A stretch of DNA of 64,000 nt from Alphaproteobacteria bacterium (GTDB lineage Bacteria > Pseudomonadota > Alphaproteobacteria > SHVR01), in NCBI GenBank assembly GCA_009694185.1, contig SHVR01000001.1:62001-126000 (forward strand), in the 5' to 3' direction. Below are positions 1-10,159 of this stretch, one piece after another; position 1 is the stretch's first letter, and each line of letters opens with the position of its first letter. The position numbers were made by a program, and so were the translations under genes. Below the pieces are notes generated by a model that did no database searches, was not told the DNA's origin, and saw only the letters and a list, made by a program, of their open reading frames with translations.

Positions 1-516
1 GACCGGCACCACATAGTCGAAGCGCCGGCCATCGACGACGCCATCGCCGAAGGTCCAGGGCGCCCGGTCGTTGATCTCGGCCACCACGATGCGCGCATGC
101 GCCATGGCGGCGGGGAGATGGTGGACCGTCACACCAAGGCTGTGCCGGCCCTCGCCGTCGGCCGGCGTGGCTTGCAGGAAAACCACATCCGGGCGCAACA
201 GGCCGCGTTCGATGAGCTGGATGGGTTCGGAGAAATGCGCGGGGATGATCCGGAGCCGGCCCTTGTCCGCCAAATGGCGGTTGTTGCCATAGGCGCCGAG
301 CGAGACGAAACCAAGCGGCGTCGCGGCCGCCCGCTCGGGTGTCTCGGAAATCGTGTAGTCGAGGAACACCCGCACATTCGGGAGCGTCGCGGCCTGGTCA
401 ACGAGGGCCTGGGCGAGGCTGGTCGGCTCGGCTCCCACCTGGTCCAACAGCACCAGGTCGCCGGGCCTGAGGATGGTGGCGAGGTCGAGGCGGTCGGCAT
501 CGAGGGTGATCGCCAT
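1..516 (-). CDS. acetyl-CoA hydrolase/transferase (4-hydroxybutyrate CoA-transferase-like), 3' end outside window
   Basis: Minus-strand reading from ATG at 516: MAITLDADRLDLATILRPGDLVLLDQVGAEPTSLAQALVDQ...GFVSLGAYGNNRHLADKGRLRIIPAHFSEP; open to the window edge. Confidence 0.7.
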   Translation of the reverse strand, partial: MAITLDADRLDLATILRPGDLVLLDQVGAEPTSLAQALVDQAATLPNVRVFLDYTISETPERAAATPLGFVSLGAYGNNRHLADKGRLRIIPAHFSEPIQLIERGLLRPDVVFLQATPADGEGRHSLGVTVHHLPAAMAHARIVVAEINDRAPWTFGDGVVDGRRFDYVVPV

Positions 517-542
517 GGGGCTTGGTCCTACCCCCAATGTCC

Positions 543-1307
543 TCAGATCAGCCGGAAGCGCATGCCGGCGACCGTCACCACGTCGCCCGCGACGGCCGAG
601 CCCCGCGCCCGGGCCTGGTCGAGCACCCGCGCCCGGTCGGCCACGACAAGATCGAGGGCGCCGAGGCCCTCGCCCCGGCCATCGGTCATGGGCACGAAGC
701 GGAGCGTGGCGTCGTCGAGCCGGATTTCGGGCTGGCCCTGGGCGTTGGTCGCGACCGGCCGGTCGAGCACCCTTGCATAGCCCGCCGCGAGCTTGGCCGG
801 ATCGTCGCCCTGCAATTCGGCGGCGCGCATCTTGGTGGCGAGCTTGCTGGCCGGCGTCAGCCGCCAGTCGGGGCCGGCCGGATGCCAGGGACCGTCCGGC
901 GCGTCGCCGCCACCATCCCAGTCGACCGAGAGAATGGCGGGCGGCACGTCGCGGGGATGCAGTTGCAGGCCCTTATAGTCGCCGTGATCGGACTCATGCA
1001 CGATGCGGATGGCGAGCTCGCCGACCCGCCGCTTCAAGGGGGCCAGATCGTCGGTCTGGAGGATCACCATATAGCCGCCGTCACCCTGCCTTCGGTCGAG
1101 ATAGCGGCCCGCCGCCGTGCCGTCCTTGACCGGCGCCACCACTTCGAGAAAGTCGTTGCCGATGGGCATGAGGGCATTGTCGAGACCCCATTTGGCGACG
1201 CTCGGGTCCTTGTAGCAAACGCCGAGGCCGAACACCGCCGTGAGGTCGCCTACTGCCTGGTCGAGGTCGCGCGCGACGAGGCAGATCTGGCGCATCCGAA
1301 GCCGCAT
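543..1307 (-). CDS. VOC (glyoxalase-like) family protein
   Basis: MRLRMRQICLVARDLDQAVGDLTAVFGLGVCYKDPSVAKWGLDNALMPIGNDFLEVVAPV; typical glyoxalase-like pattern. Confidence 0.8.
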   Translation of the reverse strand: MRLRMRQICLVARDLDQAVGDLTAVFGLGVCYKDPSVAKWGLDNALMPIGNDFLEVVAPVKDGTAAGRYLDRRQGDGGYMVILQTDDLAPLKRRVGELAIRIVHESDHGDYKGLQLHPRDVPPAILSVDWDGGGDAPDGPWHPAGPDWRLTPASKLATKMRAAELQGDDPAKLAAGYARVLDRPVATNAQGQPEIRLDDATLRFVPMTDGRGEGLGALDLVVADRARVLDQARARGSAVAGDVVTVAGMRFRLI

Positions 1308-1397
1308 GGCTTGCTCCTACTTTCCCGGAATTGAGCAGGGTCAAGGCTAGGCGGCCCAGGGGATGCGATCAAGGTTGGCCACGAGGCGCAGTCAAAG

Positions 1398-1886
1398 GTG
1401 GATGCTATGCCGTGGGTAGGCGCATTGCTGATCTTGGCCATGGCGGGAGCCACGGCCTGCACCGGTCCGGAGGTCGAGGTTCGCGTGCGCCATCCCGCGG
1501 ACGGGTCAATCCGCGCCGAGGCGGCCGATCGCGAAGAACTGCCACCGTGTGTAGAGCGGTCCCCACTCCCCAGCGTCTCCCGCGGCCGCGAGCTGGCCGA
1601 GAGCCATTGTGCCTTCGGCCACCAGATCGCGCCCGACCGGCCGAGCGACATCGAAGCCGCCACCTTCAGCTTCATGGAGATCGCCAATCAGCGGGGCCGC
1701 GAACGCAACTATTTCCGCCGTTTCTTGGCGACACCCCATTGGATCGACACGGCGACCCCGCAGCCGATTATCATGCCGGCGTTCTATCTGAATGAGGCCG
1801 AGCGCGAAGACGTCATTGCCCTCATCCTCTCCTATCAGGCGCGCTTTCAACCGGGCAGGCCACAGCGCCTCACGCCCTTCGAGTAA
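1398..1886 (+). CDS. cytochrome c-like periplasmic protein with degenerate heme motif (CAFGH)
   Basis: N-terminal signal/lipobox-like segment, then GRELAESHCAFGHQIAP...TPQPIIMPAFYLNEAEREDVIALILSYQ, like class I cytochrome c but CxxCH is CAFGH. Confidence 0.6.
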   Translation: MDAMPWVGALLILAMAGATACTGPEVEVRVRHPADGSIRAEAADREELPPCVERSPLPSVSRGRELAESHCAFGHQIAPDRPSDIEAATFSFMEIANQRGRERNYFRRFLATPHWIDTATPQPIIMPAFYLNEAEREDVIALILSYQARFQPGRPQRLTPFE

Positions 1887-1937
1887 GCGTGGCCGGTTGC
1901 GTGCCAGTCGTCGGGCGGGCTACAAGCGCCCAGTCGG

Positions 1938-3230
1938 ATGTCGGTATTAGGTGGGGAACGGTGCATGGCTTTCGTGGCGGCGGCGGCCGAGGGCCTCAAG
2001 CGCGACGTGCGGGTGATGAGCCTGATCGGCACCGCACATTTCTCCAGCCATTTCTATCAGCTCATGCTGCCGCCGCTCTTTCCACTGCTGGCCGAGCGGT
2101 TCGGCGTGGGATACGCCGCACTCGGCCTGTTGCCGGCGACCTTCTTCACGGTTTCCGGCATATGCCAGACCATCGCCGGCTTCATGGTCGATCGTTTTGG
2201 TGCCCGCAACGTCCTGGTCGCGGGCCTGGCCGCGCTCGCCGCCGCCACCGCCGCCACCAGCCTGGTGACGGAATTCTGGATGCTGATCGTGGTCTCGGCG
2301 CTCGCCGGCATCGGCAACAGTGTCTTTCACCCGGCCGACTTCGCGATCCTCAATGCCTCGGTCGCGACGAACCGCCTCGGCCGCGCCTTCGGCGTCCATG
2401 GCATCGGCGGCAATCTCGGCTGGGCGGTGGCACCGGTTACGGTGGCGGCGCTCACCGCCCTCCTCGGCTGGCAGACGGCGCTCCTGATCCTGGGATCGCT
2501 CGGCCTCGTCATGGCGGCCTTCCTCTGGAGCCAGTCGGCGGTTTTCGTCGATCACCGCCACCCGAACGTGGCCGCGCCGGGCCCCCCCTCTTCCAGTCGG
2601 GCGGCGGCGCGGCCGGGCGCCGGGGAGTCGCGCCTCGGCGCCGACATTCGTCTGCTGACGACGGCGCCGGTGCTGCTCTGTTTTGCCTTCTTCACTATCT
2701 ACACCATGGCGTTCATCGGTTTGCAGACCTTTTCCGTGCCGGCGCTGATGGCGCTGGCGGATCTGCCGCTTGCCGTCGCGACCGGGGCGCTGACCGGCTA
2801 CGGCATCGGCGGCGTGCTTGGTGTGCTGGCCGGCGGCCTGATCGCCGACCGGTTCGGGCGCCATACGCTGGTGGCGGTGCTGGGCATGGCGGGCGGCAGC
2901 CTGTGCAGCCTGATGATCGGTCTCGGGCCATCGCTTGCCGCGTTCCTGGTGGTGATGATGACGGGCGCCGGGCTCTTTCTCGGGCTGATGGGGCCGTCGC
3001 GCGATTTGCTGGTGCGCGCGGCCGCACCGCCTGGCGCCACCGGCAAGGTCTATGGCTTCGTCTATTCCGGCCTCGATTTGGGCTCGGCGCTGGTGCCGCT
3101 CTTCTTCGGCTGGCTGATCGACAGCGACCTTCCGCGTGCCATGTACCTCGCCGCCGCCATCCTACTGCTGGTGACGATCGTCCCCATTTGGCAAGTTCAC
3201 CGTCAGGCCGTGGCCCGGGTCGCCGCGTAA
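1938..3230 (+). CDS. MFS transporter (fosmidomycin-resistance-like)
   Basis: Multiple TM segments; HFSSHFYQLMLPPLFPLLAERFGVGYAALG and FMVDRFGARNVLV motifs. Start could be 1965. Confidence 0.85.
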   Translation: MSVLGGERCMAFVAAAAEGLKRDVRVMSLIGTAHFSSHFYQLMLPPLFPLLAERFGVGYAALGLLPATFFTVSGICQTIAGFMVDRFGARNVLVAGLAALAAATAATSLVTEFWMLIVVSALAGIGNSVFHPADFAILNASVATNRLGRAFGVHGIGGNLGWAVAPVTVAALTALLGWQTALLILGSLGLVMAAFLWSQSAVFVDHRHPNVAAPGPPSSSRAAARPGAGESRLGADIRLLTTAPVLLCFAFFTIYTMAFIGLQTFSVPALMALADLPLAVATGALTGYGIGGVLGVLAGGLIADRFGRHTLVAVLGMAGGSLCSLMIGLGPSLAAFLVVMMTGAGLFLGLMGPSRDLLVRAAAPPGATGKVYGFVYSGLDLGSALVPLFFGWLIDSDLPRAMYLAAAILLLVTIVPIWQVHRQAVARVAA

Positions 3231-4379
3231 TCAGGTAAAGCGCTCGAACACGTCGAGGGTGGAGCAGACTTGCAGCTTGTCGAAATTCTCGGCGAGCCAG
3301 CGCTCGGTCGTCCGATAGCCCAGATCGTGCAGATGTTTAAGGAATTTCCAGTCGGTATTGAGTTTGCTGGACGCCCCGAGCTGTCCGAGTTCGACCTCGG
3401 CTTCGATCAGGTGAAAATTCACCCGGTCGTAGTTGGTGTTGGTCAACAAGCCGTCCTCGACGAAGCGCGAGACCGTGGCGATGCCGCGCATCTCGCGCAC
3501 GAGACTGGAGTTGAAGCTCATCTCGTTGATGCGGTTGATGATCTCCTTGGCCGAGCGGGGTATGTCCGGACGGTTCATCGGGTTGATCTGCACGATGATC
3601 ACATCATTGCTGATGCATTCGTGTATCAGCGGGTGGATCGCCGGATTGCCGAGATAACCGCCGTCCCAATAGGGCTCGCCGTCGATCTCGACGGTTTGGA
3701 ACATCATCGGCAAGCAGGACGTCGCCAGCAGCACCTGGGTCGAGAGTTCGCTGGTGCGGAAGACGCGCGGCTTGCAGGTGCGCACGTTGGAGGCGCTGAC
3801 GAAGACGTGCAGATCGTCGCGGGCGCGGAGCGCTTCATAGTCGATCAGCTCGTCGAGAATGTGGCGGAGCGGATTGACGTCGAGCGGATTGAGGTCGTAG
3901 GGCGATAGCAAGCGCGTCAGCAGGTCCATCATGACATAGCTGGGCGAGGCGTCGAGATTCCAGTTGTTCGGGCGATTGGGCAATTCGGGCGGGCGAAACA
4001 TGGCGCTCGCATGGGCGCTGCGGCTGACGCGCCGCCAGAAGGTTTCGAGGGCGTCGATGGCGCCCTGACGGCGGCCCTTCAAGAAGCCGTCGGCGAACAC
4101 GACCGCGTTCATGGCACCGGCGCTGGTGCCGCTCAACCCGTCGATGAACAGGCGCCGATCGCTCATCAGCCGATGCATGACGCCCCACGTAAAGGCGCCG
4201 TGCGCGCCGCCGCCCTGCAGCGCCAAATTGATGCGCCGCATGCCCGGCCGTTCCTTGTTCACGCGCTGGGCGCGGGCCGGGTCATGAGTGTGGATCGGCT
4301 CGCGCGCTTTCGGCGGTGCTTTCGGGCGATACTCCATGTCGAGGAGCATAGTCGAATTGACGTCGTCCGGTGCAGTCAT
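3231..4379 (-). CDS. patatin-like phospholipase
   Basis: INLALQGGGAHGAFTWGV (oxyanion), GLSGTSAGAMNA (GXSXG), DGGYLGNPA (catalytic Asp). Confidence 0.9.
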   Translation of the reverse strand: MTAPDDVNSTMLLDMEYRPKAPPKAREPIHTHDPARAQRVNKERPGMRRINLALQGGGAHGAFTWGVMHRLMSDRRLFIDGLSGTSAGAMNAVVFADGFLKGRRQGAIDALETFWRRVSRSAHASAMFRPPELPNRPNNWNLDASPSYVMMDLLTRLLSPYDLNPLDVNPLRHILDELIDYEALRARDDLHVFVSASNVRTCKPRVFRTSELSTQVLLATSCLPMMFQTVEIDGEPYWDGGYLGNPAIHPLIHECISNDVIIVQINPMNRPDIPRSAKEIINRINEMSFNSSLVREMRGIATVSRFVEDGLLTNTNYDRVNFHLIEAEVELGQLGASSKLNTDWKFLKHLHDLGYRTTERWLAENFDKLQVCSTLDVFERFT

Positions 4380-4459
4380 TGGATGGCTCCTTAGGCTGTG
4401 GATAATCCGCCAGGAGCCTTGCCAAGAACTTAACGTTATCCATACCGCCAATAGGTTGT

Positions 4460-4870
4460 TCAACCTAGTGGGGCGTCGGTCTCATGGCACCCATGTATGC
4501 CGAGTGCTCCAGGCACGCCAGTTACCGGGGTCCTGGCGCAGGCGTTCCGCCAGCCGTTCGGCGTACGCCAGCGCCGCCGCACGCAGCCGTGCAGTCGCCC
4601 GAGGAGTCTGGCCGCCTTTACCCAGTACCGGCGGGGTGTCACCAACGCCAGTACGAAACGGACAGCAAAAGTTGCCAGCGCCAGGAGATCGCCGATCCGA
4701 ACCAGGCCATTGGGTTGCACGCTCGCGAGGAGCGCCGGCCACCGGCCGGCCGGCGCCACCGTCGCCGGCATTTCCGCCGCAATCGCCCCCGTGGGACTTG
4801 CGCGATCGAGGCTTCCAGCGTCATCGGTCATTGTATATCGCCGGTATTCAATATGCGGGGTTGTCTCCAT
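4460..4870 (-). CDS. hypothetical protein, possibly frameshifted
   Basis: ORF METTPHIEYRRYTMTDDAG...VRIGDLLALATFAVRFVLALVTPRRYWVKAARLLGRL; the C-terminal part looks more protein-like in the overlapping minus frame (AAALAYAERLAERLRQDPGNWRAW). Confidence 0.4.
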   Translation of the reverse strand: METTPHIEYRRYTMTDDAGSLDRASPTGAIAAEMPATVAPAGRWPALLASVQPNGLVRIGDLLALATFAVRFVLALVTPRRYWVKAARLLGRLHGCVRRRWRTPNGWRNACARTPVTGVPGALGIHGCHETDAPLG

Positions 4871-4931
4871 TTCGACTTAATTCGCCAGGAAAAATTATCA
4901 ACCGTTGCCGTAAATTTTGCCAACCGGCTGG

Positions 4932-6080
4932 CTACTGTATTACGATCCGGGGCGGCGGCCGGGTCTGGCCGGTCAGGCGTTCGCTGGCCTTTTCCCACAC
5001 CCGTTGGGCGATGCGGCGATAGGCCTGGGCATGCGGGCTCGCCGGTTCCGATGCGACGATCGGCCGGCCGCTGTCCGACGTTTCCCGAATATCCATATGC
5101 AGGGGGATTTCGCCGAGAAACTCAACGTCGAGGCGTAGGGCTTCGGCGCGGGCCCCGCCATGGCCGAAGATATGGCTCTCATGACCGCAGCTCGGACATA
5201 GGAAATAGCTCATATTCTCGATGATGCCGAACACCGGCACATCGACCTGACGGAACATGTTGAGCCCCTTGCGGGCATCGAGGAGCGCGATGTCCTGGGG
5301 GGTCGAGACGATGACCGCCCCGGTCAGCGGCACGCGCTGGGCCATGGTAAGCTGGGCGTCGCCCGTGCCGGGCGGCAAGTCGACCACGAGCACATCGAGC
5401 GCGCCCCAGGCCACATCGGTCAACATTTGGTTAAGGGCGCTGATCACCATCGGCCCGCGCCAGATCATCGGCGTATCTTCCTCGACGAGGAAGCCGATCG
5501 ACATGCAGCTTACACCGTGATTTCGCATGGGAATCAGGCTGCGGCCATCGCGACTCTCCGGGCGGCCGCGGATGCCCATCATGCGGGGCATGGAAGGGCC
5601 GTAAATATCGGCGTCGAGCAGGCCGACGCCGAGCCCATCGGCCGCGAGCGCCACGGCGAGGTTGATCGCGGTCGTCGACTTGCCGACGCCACCCTTGCCC
5701 GAGGCGACGGCGATGATCGAGGCGATGCCCGGTAATTGCAGCATGCCGGACGCGCGGCCCTCCGCGCCCCGGCCCGGCGCCGCTGGCCGTTGTGCGGCCG
5801 CCGGCTTCGCTGGCTCGCCGCGATGGGCGGTCAGCACCGCCGTGACCGAGAGGACGCCCGGCACCCTGTCGACCGCTTTCTCGGCCGCCTGGCGCAGGGG
5901 CTCGAGCTTGGCGCCCTCGCTGGGGTCGACCTCGATGGCGAAATGCACATTGCCGTCCTTGATGGCGACGCCCGAAATCATGCCGGCGCTGACGACATCG
6001 GTGCGGCGGGTCGGATCCAGAACGGCGCGAAGCGCCGCCAGGATATCCGCTTCCGTGACCGGGGGCGTCGCGTTGGCCAT
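4932..6080 (-). CDS. apbC: Mrp/NBP35 family iron-sulfur cluster carrier ATPase
   Basis: IAVASGKGGVGKSTTAINLAVALA, DADIYGPSMPRMMG, YFLCPSCGHESHIFG. Confidence 0.93.
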   Translation of the reverse strand: MANATPPVTEADILAALRAVLDPTRRTDVVSAGMISGVAIKDGNVHFAIEVDPSEGAKLEPLRQAAEKAVDRVPGVLSVTAVLTAHRGEPAKPAAAQRPAAPGRGAEGRASGMLQLPGIASIIAVASGKGGVGKSTTAINLAVALAADGLGVGLLDADIYGPSMPRMMGIRGRPESRDGRSLIPMRNHGVSCMSIGFLVEEDTPMIWRGPMVISALNQMLTDVAWGALDVLVVDLPPGTGDAQLTMAQRVPLTGAVIVSTPQDIALLDARKGLNMFRQVDVPVFGIIENMSYFLCPSCGHESHIFGHGGARAEALRLDVEFLGEIPLHMDIRETSDSGRPIVASEPASPHAQAYRRIAQRVWEKASERLTGQTRPPPRIVIQ

Positions 6081-6265
6081 GTTTGAAAACTCCCCTCTCG
6101 CGCAATATTTGCCGGACTCTCCGGCCACGGGCTATGGTGGGTCGCTTGGGTCGCCGGATTGTCGCCATAATCTCGCGGCCATATCTAGGCTATATAGGCG
6201 CGGGCGCCCGGCAGCGGAAGCCATGATCGGGTCAGGTATCTAGGTATTAGAGGGAGCGTAATTTT

Positions 6266-7411
6266 ATGCCATGGCAAAATCAGGGTGGCGGCGGCCCCTG
6301 GGGCGGCGGGGGCGGCGGCGGCTCGTGGGGTGGCGGGCGCGGCTCCGGGCCCACGGGACAGCCACCCAACCTCGAAGAATTGTTGCGCAAGGGCCAGGAG
6401 CGAGTCCGCCAGATGTTGCCCGGCGGCTTTGGCAGCGGGCGCGGCTTCCTATTGGTCATCCTGGGTATCGTGGCGATCTGGCTGGCGAGTGGCTTCTACC
6501 GCGTCCAGCCGGACGAGCTCGGCGTGGTGACCCGGTTTGGCAAATATGTCGGCAGCGCCCAGCCTGGCCTCAATTATCGCCTGCCTTGGCCGGTCGACTC
6601 GGTGACGACGCCCAAGGTCACCCGCGTCAACCGGGTCGAGGTCGGCTTCCGCTCGGCCGGTGAATCGGCGAGCCGCGCCGATTCGCAGCGCCAAGTGCCC
6701 GAAGAAGCCCTGATGCTGACGGGCGACGAGAACATCGTCGACATCAACTTCGTCGTATTCTGGATCATTAAGGACGCCGGCGACTATTTGTTCAATGTGC
6801 GCCGCCCGGAAGTGATCGTGAAAGCGGCCGTGGAGGCCACCATGCGCGAGATCTTGGGCCGCACGCCTATTGCCTCCGCGCTCGCCGAGGGCCGCCGTCA
6901 GATCGAGGCCAGCGTCAAGGATATCCTGCAGGCAATTCTCGACGACTATAAGGCCGGCATCGCCGTCACTCAGGTCCAGTTGCAGAAGGTCGATCCGCCC
7001 TCCCAGGTGGTCGACTCCTTCCGCGACGTGCAGCGCGCCCGCGCCGACCAGGAGCGCTTGCGCAACGAGGCGGAAGCCTACCGCAACGACGTGATCCCAC
7101 GCGCGCGCGGCGACGGGGAACGCATCATCCAGGAGGCGGAAGCCTATAAGCAGGAAGTGCTGGCACACGCCCAGGGTGAGGCGCGCCGGTTCATCGACGT
7201 GTATGAGGCCTACAATGTGGCGCGCGAGGTGACGACGCGGCGCATCTATATCGAGACCATGGAGGAAGTGCTGCGCGGCGCCAACAAGGTGATTATCGAC
7301 AGGCCCGGCGAGGGGGGCACGGGCGTCGTGCCCTATCTGCCGCTGCCGGAAATCCACCGCCGGGCGACCCAGCCCGCTGCCCCCGGCGCGCGTAAGGAGC
7401 CAGGCCGATGA
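6266..7411 (+). CDS. hflK: FtsH protease activity modulator HflK
   Basis: Gly-rich N-terminus, GFYRVQPDELGVVTRFGKYV, SPFH domain; overlaps hflC start. Confidence 0.95.
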   Translation: MPWQNQGGGGPWGGGGGGGSWGGGRGSGPTGQPPNLEELLRKGQERVRQMLPGGFGSGRGFLLVILGIVAIWLASGFYRVQPDELGVVTRFGKYVGSAQPGLNYRLPWPVDSVTTPKVTRVNRVEVGFRSAGESASRADSQRQVPEEALMLTGDENIVDINFVVFWIIKDAGDYLFNVRRPEVIVKAAVEATMREILGRTPIASALAEGRRQIEASVKDILQAILDDYKAGIAVTQVQLQKVDPPSQVVDSFRDVQRARADQERLRNEAEAYRNDVIPRARGDGERIIQEAEAYKQEVLAHAQGEARRFIDVYEAYNVAREVTTRRIYIETMEEVLRGANKVIIDRPGEGGTGVVPYLPLPEIHRRATQPAAPGARKEPGR

Positions 7412-8292
7412 CCCGCGGCGCCCTCACCATCGCCGGCATTGTGTTCATCGTTGCCGGCGTGCTCGCCTTCAGCTCGATTTTCACCGTGCATCAGACCCAG
7501 CAGGCGCTGGTGTTGCAGTTCGGCCAACCGATTCGGGTCGTCAAGCAGGCCGGGATCGAGTTCAAGCTGCCGTTCATCCAAAACGTCGTCTATTTCGACA
7601 AGCGGGCGCTCGAATACGCGCCGCCGGCCGAGGAAATCATCGCCGCCGACCAGAAACGCATCGTGGTCGACACCTACGCGATCTTCCGCATCACGGATCC
7701 GCTGCTGTTCTTCCAGTCGGTCGGGACGGAAACGGGTGTCCGAGCACGGCTTTCGGGTATCATGAGCGCGAGCCTCCGGCGCGTGGTGGGCAATCAGACC
7801 ATGGGGGCGCTGCTCTCCGAGGAGCGCACGGAGATCATTCGCGAGATCCGCCAGGTGGTGAACGAGGCTGCCGTCAAGTTCGGCATCGACGTGCTGGACG
7901 TGCGCCTGCGCCGCGCCGATCTGCCGGAGGCCAATGCCCAGGCGATTTATGCCCGCATGCAGTCGGAGCGCGAACGCGAGGCGCGCGAGTTCCGCGCCCA
8001 GGGTGCCGAACTCGCCCAGCGCATTCGCGCCCGCGCCGACCGCGAGCGCACGGTGATCATCGCCGAAAGCCACCGCCAGTCGGAGACCCTGCGCGGCCAG
8101 GGCGACAGCGAGGCGATCGCCACCTATGCCAACGCCTACAATCGCGATCCGGAGTTCTATGGCTTCTACCGTTCCATGAAGGCCTACCGTGAAGCGCTGG
8201 GCGATTCGGACACCAGCTTCGTGTTGAGCCCGGACAGCGAATTCTTCCGCTATTTCGGTGCTTTGCCACGCCCGGGGCAGGGCAGCCGCTGA
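7408..8292 (+). CDS. hflC: protease modulator HflC
   Basis: FTVHQTQQALVLQFGQPIRVVKQAGIEFKLPFIQNVVYFDKR; SPFH/band-7. Confidence 0.95.
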   Translation: MTRGALTIAGIVFIVAGVLAFSSIFTVHQTQQALVLQFGQPIRVVKQAGIEFKLPFIQNVVYFDKRALEYAPPAEEIIAADQKRIVVDTYAIFRITDPLLFFQSVGTETGVRARLSGIMSASLRRVVGNQTMGALLSEERTEIIREIRQVVNEAAVKFGIDVLDVRLRRADLPEANAQAIYARMQSEREREAREFRAQGAELAQRIRARADRERTVIIAESHRQSETLRGQGDSEAIATYANAYNRDPEFYGFYRSMKAYREALGDSDTSFVLSPDSEFFRYFGALPRPGQGSR

Positions 8293-8335
8293 TCCGCCGC
8301 ACGCCCTCGCCGGCGCGCCCTCGCCAGGACGCCCC

Positions 8336-8521
8336 GTGAGCGACTTCGTGACGGCGCTCGGCCTCGTGCTGGTGATCGAGGGCATCCTCTACGCCCTCTT
8401 TCCCGAGGGCATGCGGCGCATGGTCGCCGACCTCTTGGCCCGGCCGGCCGAGACGCTCCGGGTCGGTGGCTTGCTGGCCGCGGCCCTCGGCCTGACCCTG
8501 GTTTGGCTGATACGCCACTGA
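8336..8521 (+). CDS. DUF2065 family small membrane protein
   Basis: GTG start; VSDFVTALGLVLVIEGILYALFPEGMRRMVADLLARPAETLRVGGLLAAALGLTLVWLIRH. Confidence 0.85.
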   Translation: MSDFVTALGLVLVIEGILYALFPEGMRRMVADLLARPAETLRVGGLLAAALGLTLVWLIRH

Positions 8522-8625
8522 ATTCGGCGAGCGAGCCAGCCAACGCCATATTTTTTCCTTGGTGTTGTGTCTAGACTCGCGATTGTCGGCCAAGAGGCGC
8601 CCCGGGGAGCCGGGGCGCGCGGAGA

Positions 8626-10155
8626 ATGACGGTGACGGAGGTTCATGTGAGTTGCGGGATGCGGCCCGTCGTGGCGCCCGGACGGGCGTCGCGCGCGGCC
8701 ATATGGATGATTCCTGGGGTTGCCATCCTGTTGGCATTGGCCCTGCCGCTTGAGGCGGCGGCGCGGGGAACGCCCGATGGTTTTGCCGACCTGGCGGAGC
8801 GCGCGTCGCCCGCGGTCGTGAACATATCGACGACCCAGGTGGTGCGCCGCGAGGAGAGCACCGGGCCGGAACGCCCGCAGTTCCCGCCGGGATCGCCCTT
8901 CGAGGAGTTTTTCCGCGAGTTTTTCGATCGCCAGGGCCGGTCGAACAACAACGCGCCGCGCCGCATCCAATCGCTGGGGTCCGGCTTCGTCGTCGACCCG
9001 GCGGGCTACATCGTGACCAATAATCACGTCATCAAGGACGCCGACGAGATCGTCGTCCGCTTCGCCGACGAGACCCAGCTCGATGCCAAGATTGTCGGCC
9101 GCGACGAGAAGACCGACCTCGCCGTGCTCAAGGTCGAGCCGAAAAAACCATTGATATCGCTGCGTTTCGGGGATTCCGATGCCACGCGCGTCGGCGACTG
9201 GGTGATCGCGATCGGCAACCCCTTCGGCCTCGGCGGCACCGTGACGGCGGGCATCATCTCGGCGCGCGGACGCGACATCAACGCCGGCCCGTATGATGAC
9301 TTCCTCCAGACCGACGCCTCGATCAATCGCGGCAATTCCGGCGGTCCGATGCTCAACCTGAACGGCGACGTCATCGGCATCAACACGGCGATCTTCTCGC
9401 CTTCGGGCGGCAGCGTTGGCATCGGTTTCGCCGTGCCGGCGGCGCTCGCCAAGTCGGTGGTCGAGCAGCTCAAGACATCCGGCAAGGTGCGGCGCGGCTG
9501 GCTTGGCGTGCGTATCCAGTCGGTCAATGATGAAATCGCCGAGAGCCTGGGCCTCAAGGACGGTGGCCGGGGCGCCCTGGTCGCGAGCGTCACGGGGGGC
9601 GGGCCGGCGGAAAAGGCGGGCATCGAGGCGGGTGACGTCGTCCTGAGCTTCGACGGCAAGAGCATCGGCAAGATGCAGCGCCTGCCCCGCGTCGTTGGCG
9701 ATACGGCCGTCGGCGCCAAGGTTCCGGTCGAGGTCTGGCGCAAGGGACAGTCGAAGAAGATCACGGTGACCGTGGGCGAGCTTCCCGAAGACGAGAAACT
9801 GGCGGCCGCTCCCGCGCGCGGCGGCGATCGCCGCGATCAGGGGACAAGCTCGGAAATTGCCGATCTCGGGCTCTCGCTCGCCAACTTGTCGGCGGAGCTC
9901 AGGACCCGCTTCGAGCTGGCCGCCAACGCCAAGGGCGTCGTCGTGACCGACGTGAAGGCCGGTGGTCCCGCGGCGGAAAAGGGGCTGCGGGTCGGAGACT
10001 TGGTCGTCGAAGTCAATCAGGAAGAGGTGAAGAACGCCGCCGACGTCATGGCGCGTGTCAAGGCGGCGCGCGATGGCGGTCGCAAGACCGTCCTCCTGCT
10101 GGTCGACCGCAAGGGCGATCTCAGCTTCCTCGCCGTGGGCATCCTGCGGGGGTGA
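8626..10155 (+). CDS. degP: DegP/HtrA (Do) family serine endoprotease with two PDZ domains
   Basis: TNNHVI, DLAVLK, INRGNSGGP catalytic motifs; two C-terminal PDZ repeats. Confidence 0.93.
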   Translation: MTVTEVHVSCGMRPVVAPGRASRAAIWMIPGVAILLALALPLEAAARGTPDGFADLAERASPAVVNISTTQVVRREESTGPERPQFPPGSPFEEFFREFFDRQGRSNNNAPRRIQSLGSGFVVDPAGYIVTNNHVIKDADEIVVRFADETQLDAKIVGRDEKTDLAVLKVEPKKPLISLRFGDSDATRVGDWVIAIGNPFGLGGTVTAGIISARGRDINAGPYDDFLQTDASINRGNSGGPMLNLNGDVIGINTAIFSPSGGSVGIGFAVPAALAKSVVEQLKTSGKVRRGWLGVRIQSVNDEIAESLGLKDGGRGALVASVTGGGPAEKAGIEAGDVVLSFDGKSIGKMQRLPRVVGDTAVGAKVPVEVWRKGQSKKITVTVGELPEDEKLAAAPARGGDRRDQGTSSEIADLGLSLANLSAELRTRFELAANAKGVVVTDVKAGGPAAEKGLRVGDLVVEVNQEEVKNAADVMARVKAARDGGRKTVLLLVDRKGDLSFLAVGILRG

Positions 10156-10159
10156 CCCC

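Noticed and set aside
1889-3238. 449-aa plus-strand ORF overlapping the MFS gene in another frame
   Set aside because: Arg/Gly-rich; the 1938-3230 frame has clear TM segments and MFS motifs.
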